From Virgibacillus natechei (lineage in GTDB: Bacteria; Bacillota; Bacilli; Bacillales; Amphibacillaceae), in NCBI RefSeq assembly GCF_026013645.1, contig NZ_CP110224.1, positions 2,542,001 to 2,606,000 of the forward strand: a stretch of 64,000 nucleotides of DNA. Direction: 5' to 3'. The notes beneath the pieces were generated by a model. It saw only the letters and a list, made by a program, of their open reading frames with translations, did not search any database and had not been told where the DNA came from. Position numbers and translations under genes: made by a program. Below, piece by piece: positions 8,212 through 19,130 of the stretch (positions are counted from its first letter, which is position 1; each line of letters starts with the position of its first letter).

Positions 8212-9669
8212 TTATTGATACAATTCGCTTAACGCTTTTTCCAACTGGAGGTCATCTTCACCATTACGAATTTTTTCTACTACGTTCGTCTCAATCGTAC
8301 CAGCTGTATCGGAGTCAACTTCTCCAGTTACTTCCAGGTCATTATCTGCCTGAAATTCACTTACAGCCGTTTCCGTTTCTTCACTGAAGTAGCCATCCGA
8401 ACGTCCAGTGTCGTAGTTTAACCCCATAAGCATAATTTGAATATTTTCAATGTCTTCATCTATTTGATCATATGTTAAAGGTTCTTCAACTTGGATTGGA
8501 TTGGTGTAAAAATAATCAGGTTGAGAAGCTTCGATCGTCGGCTCAACACCCGTTTCATCTATCCATTCGCCATCCGGAGAAAGCCATTTATCTGTTGTAA
8601 GCTTAATCGAACTTCCATCTCCCATTGGGACAGCTTGCTGAACGGTTCCTTTTCCAAAGCTCGGTTGTCCAACAACATCATAACCCATTTCCTGTAGTGC
8701 AACTGCCAGAATTTCAGATGCTGAAGCACTTCCCTCATCAATTATCACGCTTATCGGATATTCTTTTGTTTCTTGGAGTTGAGAATAAAACGGCGTTCTC
8801 TCTCCGTCTTTATCTTCTATCTGTAAATAAGGTTGATCCTCAGGTATAAACAATGAAAGAATATCTTCAACGATGTTAAGGAGACCACCAGGATTTCCAC
8901 GTACATCGATTACTAAACCTTCCATGTCTTCATTTTCGAGCATTTCTAGTTGTTCTTCAAATTCTGTTCCGGTATTCTCAGAGAAATTGGTTATTTCCAG
9001 AATTCCAGTTTCGTTGCCATCAATCGTTTCCATACTGCTATAAACAGTTTCAACTGGAATTTCATCACGGACAATCGTCACCTCAAATGAATCGGAGGCA
9101 CCTGATCGTTGAATTTCCAAAACGACTTCTGACCCTTTTTCGCCGCGTATTTTAGCAACAGCTTCATTTAAATTCAACCCAGTCAGACTCTCGCCGTCAA
9201 CTGATAACACCTGGTCATTTGGACGTAATCCAGACTCTTCTGCTGGAGAATCTTTAATGGGAGATATGATGGTTACCATCTCATTCTCCATACTTACCTC
9301 GGCGCCTATACCTTCAAAAGAAGACTCGATCTGTTCATTAAATTGTCCCATCATTTCAATATCCATATAAGAAGTATGTGGATCTTCCAGGGTTGACAGC
9401 ATTCCTTCAATAGCACCCTCAATTAATTGTTGGTCTTCTACGTCATCTACATAATTTTGCTTAATTACATTAAATGCCTGACCAACCTTTTGCATCGTTT
9501 CAGGTGAATCTTCTTCCGTTCCCTCACCTATCATACCGTGTAATGCTTCAGGAACTTCCTGTCCCGCACCATCGGCTTGTGCATATTTAACACCAGCATA
9601 TGCGCCGCCAAAGCCCAGAACAATTGCCGTAAGCAAAATAATGATTATATGTGACTTTTTCAGATTCAT
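8212..9669 (-). CDS. ctpB: Carboxy-terminal processing protease CtpB (S41)
   Basis: A 485-residue exported serine protease with an N-terminal signal anchor (about residues 7-27), a PDZ domain (about 110-190), an S41 catalytic core with Ser in DEGSASASE and Lys in FGKGTVQ, and a C-terminal peptidoglycan-binding domain (about 400-465). In B. subtilis CtpB cleaves SpoIVFA during sigma-K activation and has other envelope roles. It lies between an M23 hydrolase gene and minJ; B. subtilis places ctpB directly next to minJ. A terminator at 9780-9816 separates it from the M23 gene. Confidence 0.9.
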   Translation of the reverse strand: MNLKKSHIIIILLTAIVLGFGGAYAGVKYAQADGAGQEVPEALHGMIGEGTEEDSPETMQKVGQAFNVIKQNYVDDVEDQQLIEGAIEGMLSTLEDPHTSYMDIEMMGQFNEQIESSFEGIGAEVSMENEMVTIISPIKDSPAEESGLRPNDQVLSVDGESLTGLNLNEAVAKIRGEKGSEVVLEIQRSGASDSFEVTIVRDEIPVETVYSSMETIDGNETGILEITNFSENTGTEFEEQLEMLENEDMEGLVIDVRGNPGGLLNIVEDILSLFIPEDQPYLQIEDKDGERTPFYSQLQETKEYPISVIIDEGSASASEILAVALQEMGYDVVGQPSFGKGTVQQAVPMGDGSSIKLTTDKWLSPDGEWIDETGVEPTIEASQPDYFYTNPIQVEEPLTYDQIDEDIENIQIMLMGLNYDTGRSDGYFSEETETAVSEFQADNDLEVTGEVDSDTAGTIETNVVEKIRNGEDDLQLEKALSELYQ

Positions 9670-9779
9670 TTACTCACCTCTTAATAACGTTTATCCTATA
9701 AAAAAGCATACCATTATCTTACTCTAATGACTATGGTTTTGACTTTTAATTTATGTAATTGTAACCTTTTTACTATTGT

Positions 9780-9816
9780 AAAAAGGCATCACACCGTAAT
9801 GGTAGATGCCTTTTTT
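9780..9816. terminator. Terminator downstream of the M23 hydrolase gene
   Basis: AAAAGGCATC and GATGCCTTTTTT form a 10-base stem around a 14-base loop, with T runs on both strands. Confidence 0.85.
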
Positions 9817-9831
9817 ATCGGACATTTATTT

Positions 9832-11232
9832 TTATTTCATAAGTGGTAGTGGGTTTACAGGATTTCCATAACCACCTTTATGTATTTCAAAATGCAAATG
9901 TGGCCCAGTAGAGTTACCTGTGTTTCCTGTTGCTCCAATCGTTTGCCCTTCACTCACTGTTTGCCCGCTCGAAACAGACATACTGCTTAAATGTGCATAA
10001 ACGGTTGTATAACTTTGACCATTAATCGAGTGGGAAATTATAATTACATTTCCAAAGCCACCTTGCGTTCCGGCTGTGCTCACGACTCCGTCTGCAGCAG
10101 CTCTGAGTGTAGTGCCTATTGGAGTTCCAAGGTCAATGCCATTATGCATTCGCGCATCTCCATGTATAGGATGGGAATCCCTCATTCCAAAAGTATCCGT
10201 TAGGCCTCCTGATGCAGGCATGCTAAATTTACCATTCCCACCACCAGAATTTGTTGTAGATGCTACGACTGAATTACCGGAACCAGAATCATCATTTGAA
10301 CCGGATTCTTCTTCTTCTGCTTTCTCTTGTTCAGCTTGAGCTGCTCTTTCTTTTTCACGTTCTTTTTCCTTCGCTAATTGTTCCAGTTCACTTTTTTCAT
10401 TCTGTGCTAATTCGATCGCTTTTCTATTTGCTTCTTCTTCTGCACGTATTACTTCTTGTTCTTCTTCCTGTGTGAGCATTTTTTCTTCCAATTCACCATG
10501 CTCTTCTTCTAGCTCTGCCATTAATGTTTCTCGTTCGTCCATTTGATCATCCAATTGGCTTTCTAGTGCTACCAACTCTTCTTTCTGGCTTTCTAAAGCA
10601 GCTTTTGTTTCTTCTGCTTCAACAAGCTTTGTTTCCACTTCATTTTTATTTTCTTCCAAGGCTAGCTTGTCCGCATTATGTGCCTCCATAATCGATTTAT
10701 CCTGATCCATGATGACATTTACTGCAGAAGACCTGTTAATAAAATCACCAAAACTTTGAGAGCCTAAAATCACTTCCAAGTAATGCATTCCACCACCGTT
10801 TTTTTGAATCGAACGAAGACGGTCTTTTAGTAACTCATCACGTTCTTGTATACGATCCTCTAAAATAACAATCTCATCTTTTAATTCTTCTATTCGGTTG
10901 TCTATATCTTCAATTTCCTGATTTGTTTCATCAATCTCCGTTTCTTTTGATTGAATATCAGTCTGTGTTTCGGATAACTGGCTTTCAATATCACTAATTT
11001 CATTGTTCACCGTGCTTTGTTCATCTTTATTTTCATTTATTTCTTCTTCGATTTGTTCTTTATCACTTTCTAGATTTCCTTTTTCATCTTCAAGGTTACC
11101 CTGTTCATCCTCTAATTCGTTAATTTCTTTCTCTAAATCACTAATTGATTCGGCAGAAACCGATCCAAAATTCACTAAACTTAGTATTATTGCCAGAGCT
11201 GCGCTAATAATACCTAAACCTATCTTTTTCAT
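9832..11232 (-). CDS. Secreted coiled-coil M23 peptidoglycan hydrolase (EnvC/PcsB-like arrangement)
   Basis: A 466-residue exported protein. A signal peptide (about 1-27, ending VSAES) is followed by a long Glu-rich coiled coil (about 28-250 and 250-310), a Ser/Gly linker, and an M23 endopeptidase domain with the zinc motifs HNGIDLG and HLHFE. Proteins of this form cut peptide cross-links and in several bacteria are activated by FtsEX through the coiled coil. It lies 59 bases after ftsX on the same strand, supporting that pairing. B. subtilis uses the NlpC/P60 enzyme CwlO with FtsEX instead, so this is a different effector type. GGGAAGGGG lies upstream of ATG 11232. Confidence 0.85.
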   Translation of the reverse strand: MKKIGLGIISAALAIILSLVNFGSVSAESISDLEKEINELEDEQGNLEDEKGNLESDKEQIEEEINENKDEQSTVNNEISDIESQLSETQTDIQSKETEIDETNQEIEDIDNRIEELKDEIVILEDRIQERDELLKDRLRSIQKNGGGMHYLEVILGSQSFGDFINRSSAVNVIMDQDKSIMEAHNADKLALEENKNEVETKLVEAEETKAALESQKEELVALESQLDDQMDERETLMAELEEEHGELEEKMLTQEEEQEVIRAEEEANRKAIELAQNEKSELEQLAKEKEREKERAAQAEQEKAEEEESGSNDDSGSGNSVVASTTNSGGGNGKFSMPASGGLTDTFGMRDSHPIHGDARMHNGIDLGTPIGTTLRAAADGVVSTAGTQGGFGNVIIISHSINGQSYTTVYAHLSSMSVSSGQTVSEGQTIGATGNTGNSTGPHLHFEIHKGGYGNPVNPLPLMK

Positions 11233-11291
11233 CCTCGTTTCCCCTTCCCTCTGTACAAACTCATTTTTCTATTTTTCTTTCAGTTTCCCTA

Positions 11292-12185
11292 CTATACTTT
11301 CAAAAATTTACGTACACTCATTACACTTCCCCAAACGCCAATGAATGTACCTATCGCTAGAATAAGGATAGAAAGTTGCCATGCAAATGGATTAAATGGT
11401 AACAGTTCTACAAATCCGTAGCTTATTTGTCCGCTAATATTAGCATCTAAATAATAGTATCCTGTCAGGATCACGGTGATCGGAATAATAGAACCTAATA
11501 TTCCAAGTAACATTCCTTCTATAAAAAAGGGCCACCTGATAAAGCTATTTTTTGCCCCTACTAGTTTTTGAATACCTATCTCCGTACTCCGAGCCATGAT
11601 TGTGATTTTTATTGTGTTAGATATAAGGAATATTGCTGTAAATACCAGTCCGATAATTAATACTAGGCCAATCACTCGAGCATATTGATTAAACTCGAAT
11701 AATTGTTGTACAACATCTTGTCCGAATTCCACTTCCTGGACACCTTCAAGTTCTTCAATATTCGAAGCCACGTTCATCGTTTCTTCTGGATTTACTGCTC
11801 TTACAACGTAAGCATGATTTAACGGGTTGTCCTGTTCAAATAATCCCCATGATTCCCCCTCTTCTCCCATGCTTTCAACTAATTGTTCTAATTGTTCATC
11901 TTTTGATGAAAATACAACAGATTCAACACTATTAATTTCTTCTATCTCATCACCTAATGTGGTGATGTTCTCTTCGTTTAATGTCGGGTCGATTAGTGTA
12001 GTCATTTCAACATCATCTTCAATATTGGATGCCATTTGGTTTAAGTTGAGCATTAATGCAAGAAACACACCAACTAAAACTAAGGTCATCGTCACTGCAC
12101 CTACAGAGGCAACTGTCATCCAACCATTTCGTCCTATATTTCTTATCCCTTCACGTAAATGTCTTGTTAGTGTTCTAAACTTCAT
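11292..12185 (-). CDS. ftsX: Cell-division ABC transporter permease FtsX
   Basis: A 297-residue four-transmembrane protein with a large extracellular loop between the first two segments (about residues 45-165), the part that contacts hydrolases in other species. The start is ATG 12185, which overlaps the end of ftsE by 11 bases and gives MKFRTLTRHLREG, the usual FtsX N-terminus with RNGWMTVAS next. Translation is probably coupled to ftsE. FtsEX relays an ATP-driven signal across the membrane to a wall hydrolase, here probably the next gene. Confidence 0.93.
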   Translation of the reverse strand: MKFRTLTRHLREGIRNIGRNGWMTVASVGAVTMTLVLVGVFLALMLNLNQMASNIEDDVEMTTLIDPTLNEENITTLGDEIEEINSVESVVFSSKDEQLEQLVESMGEEGESWGLFEQDNPLNHAYVVRAVNPEETMNVASNIEELEGVQEVEFGQDVVQQLFEFNQYARVIGLVLIIGLVFTAIFLISNTIKITIMARSTEIGIQKLVGAKNSFIRWPFFIEGMLLGILGSIIPITVILTGYYYLDANISGQISYGFVELLPFNPFAWQLSILILAIGTFIGVWGSVMSVRKFLKV

Positions 12186-12861
12186 AGCCGTATTCACCCC
12201 GGACTTCATCTCTAACAATTAGACCATCTTCAATAGCAATCACACGTTTTTTTATCGTATTTACTATTTCCCTACTATGAGTGGCCATGATAACGGTTGT
12301 TCCTTTTGTATTAATCTCTTCAAATGTCTTCATAATTTCCCAGGATGTATCAGGATCCAAGTTTCCAGTCGGCTCGTCAGCAATGACTATTTTCGGATTA
12401 TTTACGATAGCACGCGCGATCGATACACGCTGTTGCTCCCCGCCTGATAATTCATCAGGAATAAACCGGGCTTTGTTTTTTAAGCCGACGAGTTCCAATA
12501 CGTCCATCACACGTTTTCGAATATTGCGAGGAGTTTCCTCAATGACTTCTAAAGCAAAAGCAACATTTTCATAGACTGTTAGTTTTGGCAACAACTTAAA
12601 GTCTTGGAAAATCACACCTACATCTCTTCGTAAATAAGGGACCCTTTTTTCTTTTATTGTACTCAAGTCAATGTCATTGACAATAATAGAACCATCTGTT
12701 GGTTTTACTTCTCTATATATTAACCGTATAAATGTTGACTTACCAGCGCCACTAGGGCCAACAATATAGGTGAATTCACCCTGTTTTATATCAATATTTA
12801 CACCACTTAGAGCACTAACTCCATTGGCATAGGTTTTATGTACATCTTTCATTAATATCAT
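12175..12861 (-). CDS. ftsE: Cell-division ATP-binding protein FtsE
   Basis: A 228-residue ABC ATPase: Walker A GPSGAGKST (35-43), signature LSGGEQQR (138-145), Walker B IVIADEPTG (158-166) and the switch His in ATHSRE. It partners FtsX. The family and gene pair are unambiguous. The 5' intergenic stretch is long, so ftsEX probably has its own promoter. Confidence 0.95.
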   Translation of the reverse strand: MILMKDVHKTYANGVSALSGVNIDIKQGEFTYIVGPSGAGKSTFIRLIYREVKPTDGSIIVNDIDLSTIKEKRVPYLRRDVGVIFQDFKLLPKLTVYENVAFALEVIEETPRNIRKRVMDVLELVGLKNKARFIPDELSGGEQQRVSIARAIVNNPKIVIADEPTGNLDPDTSWEIMKTFEEINTKGTTVIMATHSREIVNTIKKRVIAIEDGLIVRDEVRGEYGYEV

Positions 12862-13242
12862 ATATCTATCACCTTTGTATTTGTTGTTATTCCTAGTTGT
12901 CTAAAATCTATTGTCTATTTCGTATAGTTTGCGGCTCGCTCGTACCATATATCAATTTGGCTTCACTGCCAGGATTCCCGTAGGATAAGGAAATCTTAAG
13001 CACTGTTACATCTTCGTGCGTGATTGTGTATGTATTTTCGAGGAGCCTATGTGTATTCGGACTGCTAGGCAAATTTGTAGCATGTTAAAACATGCGCACA
13101 TTTCTAATTATGTAATCTCAATAATTCCTTTTACAGTATAACATTTTTCTACAGGTTTTTTGGACACAATATTATTACATTTGTATTTCAATTTGATTAT
13201 TTTTGTAATAATATAGGGGAAATTGCATTATTATGGAAAAAA
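12862..13242. other. Gene-free stretch upstream of ftsE
   Basis: I find no coding frame on either strand. The part nearest ftsE (about 12930-13080) is richer in G and C than the flanks, so it may be a leader transcript or an old repeat; I could not assign it to a known RNA family. An R2-like remnant (GTTAAATTACGATAAAC) follows at about 13243-13287. Confidence 0.4.
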
Positions 13243-13291
13243 GCATAACTTTGCTTCGTTGGGTCCGTCTGTTAAATTACGATAAACGACA

Positions 13292-13327
13292 AAAAACCCG
13301 ACTCACATTATTGTGAGTCGGGTTTTT
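13292..13327. terminator. Bidirectional terminator after cccB
   Basis: A perfect 16-base stem (AAAAACCCGACTCACA) with a TTAT loop and T runs on both strands. Confidence 0.93.
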
Positions 13328-13344
13328 ATAGTAGGTATTTACGT

Positions 13345-13704
13345 TTATTCCATTCCTGCTAACCATGTTGCAAGTTCGTCTAATTCATCCTCAGGAACAT
13401 CAACAGGTTGCATGCTTCCCATGCCATTGTTAACAATATCCTTGATTTCTTCAGCTGAATAGGTTGCACCTGCTTCTGTTAACCCTGGGCCAGCGCCGCC
13501 AGATAGGTCCGCACCGTGACAAGCCGCACAATTACTTTCATAAATTTCTTCAGCTTGAGCAGTATCAACGGATGCGCCCTCTTCCGTGCCATTATCCCCA
13601 TTGTCTGCTGGATCTTCTGTTGCACCATCGTCATCTCCGCCGCCTCCGCATGCGCCGAGCACTAGAAATGAACTAAATAATAGTGTGAATAACCATTTTT
13701 TCAA
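13345..13704 (-). CDS. cccB: Cytochrome c-551, membrane-anchored lipoprotein
   Basis: A 119-residue small cytochrome c. A lipoprotein signal (VLGAC) precedes an acidic Gly/Asp-rich linker and a haem domain with CAACH and the distal Met in GMGSMQPVD. It should carry electrons on the outer membrane face. The start is TTG 13704, 7 bases after AAGGGGTG; ATG 13722 has no ribosome-binding site. Order with prfB, secA and ftsE matches B. subtilis. Confidence 0.9.
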   Translation of the reverse strand: MKKWLFTLLFSSFLVLGACGGGGDDDGATEDPADNGDNGTEEGASVDTAQAEEIYESNCAACHGADLSGGAGPGLTEAGATYSAEEIKDIVNNGMGSMQPVDVPEDELDELATWLAGME

Positions 13705-13905
13705 CTTAAAACACCCCTTCATTCGTTAATTGTAAAGAATATCAAACCTAGTATAACCCTTTTATTCCTTTTTTAATACTAAATAAAACATGAAAATAAG
13801 CGTGCAAGCGAAGTAAAATGCAAGTGGCGCAATGCCTTTGGTAATTTGTGTCAATTTAGTAACTTTTATAGCTACTGAGCTGTAATACCTTTTCGGTTTG
13901 TTAAA

Positions 13906-15007
13906 CTAATTCATTTGTGAACGTAAAAATGAATCAATAAATGAGCCTATACCACCATCCAGAACGGCCTGCGTATTTCCAACTTCCTTATTCGTTCGGT
14001 GATCTTTTACCATTGAATAGGGATGCAATACATAGGAGCGAATTTGACTACCCCAGCCAATCTCCTTTTGTTCTCCCTGAATATCATCAAGCTCTTGTTG
14101 CTGACGCTCTATTTCTTTTTGATACAATTTCGACTTCAGCATCTTCATCGCAACTTCACGATTCTTAATTTGGGATCTTTCGTTCTGACACGTTACAATA
14201 ATGCCAGTTGGAATGTGCGTCATTCTTACTGCCGAGTCCGTTGTATTTACATGCTGCCCACCTGCACCACTTGCACGATAGGTATCTATCTTAATATCTT
14301 CTGTTTTCACTTCTATATCCACATCATCGGTTATTTCCGGTAAAACTTCACAGGACACGAAAGAAGTGTGACGACGTCCCGATGAGTCAAACGGGGATAT
14401 ACGCACCAATCGATGAACCCCTTTTTCTGCTTTTAAGTAGCCATAAGCATTAGGCCCATTAATTAATAACGTCACACTTTTAACTCCAGCTTCGTCGCCT
14501 GGTAAATAATCCAGTGTCTCTATTTTGAAGTTTTTACCTTCAGCCCAACGTTGATACATGCGAAGTAGCATGCTTGCCCAGTCCTGCGATTCTGTTCCTC
14601 CAGCACCAGGGTGAAGCTCAAGTATTGCGTTATTCGCATCATAAGGTTCACTTAACAGCATTTGTAATTCAAAATCATTTACTTCCTTCATTAAACTTTT
14701 TATTTCTGAATCCAGTTCATCAAATAACTCCTGATCTTCTTCCTCTTTCACAAGTTCATAAGATACCTCTAAATCACCTAAACGATTATCAATCTCATCG
14801 AACTTATACACATAACTTTTTAACCCGTTACCTTCGTTGATAACTTTTTGAGCATGTTCCTGGTCATTCCAAAATTCCGGAACCGTCATTTCCATTTCTA
14901 ATTCTTTAATGCGAGCCCTTTTATCATCTAAGTCAAAGTGACCCCCTAAAGTCTTCAATTCGTGTGCTCATTTTATCCAATTCATTTCTAATATCTACCA
15001 TTTCCAT
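13906..15007 (-). CDS. prfB: Peptide chain release factor 2, made by programmed +1 frameshift
   Basis: RF2 releases peptides at UGA and UAA. The gene starts at ATG 15007 (GAGGTG about 6 bases upstream). After 24 codons it meets an in-frame TGA (14935-14933) in AGG GGG TCA CTT TGA C. A +1 slip on CTT enters the frame used to the end (13906). The internal AGGGGG mimics a ribosome-binding site and pauses the ribosome, the classical autoregulation: low RF2 favours the shift. The catalytic GGQ is in SGAGGQHVN. Total product is about 366 residues. Automated callers would start at 14958 and lose the N-terminus. Confidence 0.95.
14932..14947 (-). promoter_or_regulatory. prfB programmed frameshift site
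   Basis: Minus-strand AGGGGGTCACTTTGAC: internal Shine-Dalgarno-like AGGGGG, slippery CTT, in-frame UGA followed by C. This is the conserved RF2 arrangement. Confidence 0.93.
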
Positions 15008-15131
15008 CCATTTCACCTCAACTGAATTTATTATTATATGTCTTTTACGTTTAATGAAAACACTCCCTTTCTTGGAAGTGTTCTCACCCATTTCAGTTAT
15101 CTGTTCAAATCCGTACGATTAGCCAGTTTTT

Positions 15132-17648
15132 TTAGGCGGCGCCATGACAATTTTTATATTTTTTACCACTGCCACATGGACATGGTTCATTTCGGCCAAC
15201 ATTATGCTTTTTTATATGTGGTTTACGCACTTTTTTCTTTTCTTCCTGGCCACCTGAGACTGCCTGGGTATCTTTTACTACTTCTTCTCGTTGTAGATTA
15301 TCACGAATTTTTGCTTTCATTACGTATTTGGCAACTTCTTCTTCAATATTCTCAATCATCACTTCAAACATCGAAAAGCCTTCAAATTGATATTCACGCA
15401 ATGGATCATTTTGCCCATATGCCCGTAGGTGGATCCCTTGACGGAGCTGTTCCATTTGATCAATATGGTCCATCCATTTTGTATCTACTGTTCGCAGTAA
15501 AATAACTTTTTCAAATTCACGCATTTGATCTTCTGATAGTTCTTCCTCTTTTGCATCATAGCTTGTACGAACTTTTTCCATAATGAATGCATTGATTTCT
15601 TCGGGTTCTTTTCCAGTAATATCATCTACTGAGATATCTTCTGGTTCCAATAGATTACCGTGTGCGTATTCAATAATCGATTGTAAGTCCCAATTATCTT
15701 CATCATCATCCTGTGTATGTGTTGCCACAACACGATTAAGTGTCGATTGAATCATGTTTTCAACTATTTCACGAAGATTTTCATCGGCATCGATAACTTC
15801 AAATCGCTGTTTATAAATAATTTCGCGCTGCTCACGAAGAACATCATCGTATGAAAGTACTTGTTTACGTGCATCGAAGTTATTTCCTTCTACTCGCTTT
15901 TGAGCAGATTCCACAGCCCGTGAGACCATTTTACTTTCAATTGGTTGATCATCTTCCATACCTAAGCGCTCCATCATTGACCGTAAATTATCGGAACCAA
16001 AACGGCGCATTAAGTCATCGTCCATTGATAAGTAAAATTGAGTCACACCAGGATCTCCTTGTCGACCAGAACGACCACGCAGCTGATTATCAATCCGTCG
16101 TGATTCATGTCGCTCTGTACCAAAAACAGCAAGGCCACCAGCATCCTTAACGCCAGAGCCTAATTTAATATCCGTACCACGACCTGCCATATTTGTTGCA
16201 ATCGTTACAGCGGATTTTTGACCAGCATTTTCGATAATCTCTGCTTCACGAAAATGGTTTTTCGCATTTAATACATTATGTTTTACTCCTGCTTTTTTCA
16301 ATAGCTGAGAAATAATTTCTGATGTTTCAACAGCAACTGTACCAACCAGAACTGGTTGACCTGCATTATATCGCTCTTTAATATCATTCACAACTGCTTG
16401 AAACTTACCCTGCGTTGTTTTATAAATCATATCTGCCCTATCATCACGTATGATGGTCTCATTCGTTGGAATGGCAATTACATCCATATTATAGATGTTT
16501 CGGAATTCCGATTCTTCTGTCTTTGCAGTACCAGTCATCCCAGAAAGTTTATTATACTTTCTAAAGAAGTTTTGGAACGTAATGGAAGCCAATGTCATAC
16601 TTTCATTTTGAATCTGCAATCCTTCTTTGGCTTCAATTGCCTGATGTAAACCATTACTATAGCGACGACCTTTCATAAGTCGACCTGTGAATTGGTCCAC
16701 AATAACTACTTCGTCCTCTTCTATTACATAATCCGTATCTCTATGCATGGATGCATGTGCCTTTAATGCTTGGTTTATATGATGGATAAGCGAAACATTA
16801 TCAAGGTCGAATAGGTTTTCAATTTTAAAATAGCGTTCAGCTTTATTAATACCTTCTTCCGTAAGCTGAACCCCTTTTGTCTTTTCATCGTACGTATAAT
16901 CAGTCTCTTGTGAAAGGGTACTAACGAAACCATCTGCACCTTGGTATAGAGATGCTGACTTTTGTGCGGATCCTGATATAATTAATGGTGTTCTTGCTTC
17001 ATCAATTAAGATCGAGTCAACTTCATCAATAATCGCGAAATTCAATGGTCGCTGTACCATTTGTTCTTTGTACAACACCATGTTATCCCTCAGGTAATCA
17101 AATCCATATTCATTGTTTGTACCATACGTAATGTCACAATTATATGCTTCTCTCTTTTCTTCTTTCGACAAGCCATTACCATTTAGACCAACCGTTAATC
17201 CTAGAAATTGATAAAGCTCCCCCATCTCTCTTGCATCACGATCTGCCAGGTAATCATTCACTGTGATGATATGAACACCCTTACCGGATATTGCATTTAA
17301 ATATGCCGGCATTGTGGAAGCTAACGTCTTACCTTCTCCTGTTTTCATCTCAGCGATATTCCCTTGATGAAGGGCTACTGCACCTACGAGCTGCGAAGGA
17401 AATGGCCGCATACCTAATACACGATTTGCTCCCTCACGAACAACTGCAAACGCCTCAGCAAGTATATCATCCAAACTTTCACCATTAGCGTATCGTTCTT
17501 TAAATTCTTCTGTCTTTTTTTGAAGCCCTGAATTGGATAACTTTTTTATATCCGTTTCCAAAGCTTCTATCTGGTCAACTTTTTTTTGTATTCTATTAAG
17601 CTGTTTTTGGTTTCCATCACCAAATATCTTTGTCAATAACCCAGCCAT
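15132..17648 (-). CDS. secA: Preprotein translocase ATPase SecA
   Basis: An 838-residue SecA, the motor that pushes preproteins through SecYEG. Walker A is [10 protein letters not shown] (101-110) and the DEAD-type box DEVD is at 208-211. Later helicase motifs include [12 protein letters not shown] and [13 protein letters not shown]. The C-terminus has the zinc-binding tail [15 protein letters not shown] that contacts SecB-like partners or membranes. Length and start ([19 protein letters not shown] upstream) are normal. secA lies upstream of prfB as in many Firmicutes. Confidence 0.97.
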   Translation of the reverse strand: MAGLLTKIFGDGNQKQLNRIQKKVDQIEALETDIKKLSNSGLQKKTEEFKERYANGESLDDILAEAFAVVREGANRVLGMRPFPSQLVGAVALHQGNIAEMKTGEGKTLASTMPAYLNAISGKGVHIITVNDYLADRDAREMGELYQFLGLTVGLNGNGLSKEEKREAYNCDITYGTNNEYGFDYLRDNMVLYKEQMVQRPLNFAIIDEVDSILIDEARTPLIISGSAQKSASLYQGADGFVSTLSQETDYTYDEKTKGVQLTEEGINKAERYFKIENLFDLDNVSLIHHINQALKAHASMHRDTDYVIEEDEVVIVDQFTGRLMKGRRYSNGLHQAIEAKEGLQIQNESMTLASITFQNFFRKYNKLSGMTGTAKTEESEFRNIYNMDVIAIPTNETIIRDDRADMIYKTTQGKFQAVVNDIKERYNAGQPVLVGTVAVETSEIISQLLKKAGVKHNVLNAKNHFREAEIIENAGQKSAVTIATNMAGRGTDIKLGSGVKDAGGLAVFGTERHESRRIDNQLRGRSGRQGDPGVTQFYLSMDDDLMRRFGSDNLRSMMERLGMEDDQPIESKMVSRAVESAQKRVEGNNFDARKQVLSYDDVLREQREIIYKQRFEVIDADENLREIVENMIQSTLNRVVATHTQDDDEDNWDLQSIIEYAHGNLLEPEDISVDDITGKEPEEINAFIMEKVRTSYDAKEEELSEDQMREFEKVILLRTVDTKWMDHIDQMEQLRQGIHLRAYGQNDPLREYQFEGFSMFEVMIENIEEEVAKYVMKAKIRDNLQREEVVKDTQAVSGGQEEKKKVRKPHIKKHNVGRNEPCPCGSGKKYKNCHGAA

Positions 17649-17907
17649 TGCAAAACGCTCCTCAATTAATTCAAAAATTATACATTAAAATAGTGTCTTA
17701 TGCTCCATTACAATAATAACACTATCCAAACAAAGATGACAACTGCTTCCCTCACCCTACTTTATCTTTTCCCGAAAGAAGACTCCCTCTTCAAGCGCAT
17801 GAAGGACTATAGTCCATCGGTAAAGGGGAGATGAATTTCGGTTGGCGATAGCAAAAAGATCCTCCCTATGATATAATAGGAACATATATACGGATGAGGT
17901 GAATAGG

Positions 17908-19083
17908 ATGCTGGTCCAAAAAGCTTTTAAGTTTCGTATCTTTCCGAATAAAAAACAAGTAGAGCTTATTAATAAAACAATCGGTTGTTCCCGATTTGTT
18001 TTCAACTTCTTTCTTGGTAAACAGAAAGAGAAGGATGCCTATTGGTACATAACGGAAGAAATGAGACTAAACGGGCAGCTACCAATCAACAACTGGAAAG
18101 GTCAATATTTCAATAAATACGAATCGGTGAAGACGGTTCGCCAGCTCAAAGAATACTATCCTTTCCTTAAAGAGGTAGATAGTATTTCGCTTCAAAAGTC
18201 CGTTGAAAACGTAGCTGATTCCTACCAGCGCTACTACAGGAAACAAAACCAAAAACCGCGTTTTAAAAGCAAAAAGAACAAGGTCCAGTCCTATAGTACA
18301 AAGCAAACAAATGGCAATATTGATGTGTTAGGTAAACACATCAAATTACCGAAATTGGGTCTTATCCGTTTTGCAAAGAGCCGTGAAGTGGAGGGGCGTA
18401 TCATAAATGCCACCATCCGACGTAATCCAAGTGGGAAATATTTTGTATCCATCCTAACAGAAACGGAAGTTCAAGCATTTGCTAAAACCGATTCGGTTGT
18501 CGGCGTTGATTTGGGGTTAAAAGATTTTGCAACACTTTCAGATGGGAGCGTATTCCGTAACCCGAAATGGCTCCGTACATTGGAAGGAAAATTAGTGAAG
18601 GCACAGCGCATTCTTTCAAGGCGTACCGTGAACAGCTCCAATTGGAACAAACAACGAATCAAAGTTGCACGTATTCATGAAGCGATAGCCAATAGTCGAA
18701 AGGATTATCTGGATAAGATTTCAACCTCCCTCGTCAAAAACCACGATGTGATTGGTTTGGAAGACTTGTCTGTAAGCAATATGCTTAAAAATGGAAACCT
18801 TTCCAAAGCTATAAGTGAAGCCTCCTGGGGCCAATTCAGAACGATGTGTGAATACAAAGCAGCGTGGTACGGCAAAAAGGTCGTTGTTGTTGGCAAAAAC
18901 TTTGCAAGCAGCCAGCTTTGTTCTGGATGTGGCCATAAAAATAAAGACGTTAAACATCTCGCTTTACGTGAATGGACTTGCGCTTCTTGCGGAAGTCATC
19001 ACCAAAGAGATATTAACGCAGGATTAAATCTTAGAAACGAAGCCATTCGTCTCTTAACTGTCGGAACGACAGGGATAGCCTAA
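17908..19083 (+). CDS. tnpB: RNA-guided nuclease TnpB
   Basis: A 391-residue TnpB. The RuvC-like triad looks complete: Asp201 (GVDLGLKDF), Glu285 (GLEDLS) and Asp368 (RDINAGLN). The zinc ribbon is intact (CSGC at 338-341, CASC at 358-361). TnpB uses an omega-RNA from its own 3' end to cut target DNA and so preserves the element. ATG 17908 has GAGGTGA about 5 bases upstream; GTG 17899 overlaps this site. The frame is uninterrupted, so the protein is probably active. Confidence 0.92.
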   Translation: MLVQKAFKFRIFPNKKQVELINKTIGCSRFVFNFFLGKQKEKDAYWYITEEMRLNGQLPINNWKGQYFNKYESVKTVRQLKEYYPFLKEVDSISLQKSVENVADSYQRYYRKQNQKPRFKSKKNKVQSYSTKQTNGNIDVLGKHIKLPKLGLIRFAKSREVEGRIINATIRRNPSGKYFVSILTETEVQAFAKTDSVVGVDLGLKDFATLSDGSVFRNPKWLRTLEGKLVKAQRILSRRTVNSSNWNKQRIKVARIHEAIANSRKDYLDKISTSLVKNHDVIGLEDLSVSNMLKNGNLSKAISEASWGQFRTMCEYKAAWYGKKVVVVGKNFASSQLCSGCGHKNKDVKHLALREWTCASCGSHHQRDINAGLNLRNEAIRLLTVGTTGIA

Positions 19084-19130
19084 TAAAAAACTGGCGGTTA
19101 CGCCGGTGTTCTTAGGAATCCCCCACTTCA
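18960..19130 (+). ncRNA. Probable omega-RNA scaffold at the tnpB 3' end
   Basis: In studied TnpB elements the guide RNA overlaps the end of tnpB and ends at the right end, with the guide being whatever lies just outside. Here the end of tnpB, the hairpin at 19091-19106 and the conserved AATCCCCCACTTC block fit that plan. The guide would begin near 19130. Boundaries are inferred. Confidence 0.45.

Noticed and set aside
12862..13242. Possible riboswitch upstream of ftsE
   Set aside because: The stretch has some GC-rich segments, but I could not match it to conserved blocks of any family I know; it is left as an unexplained gap.
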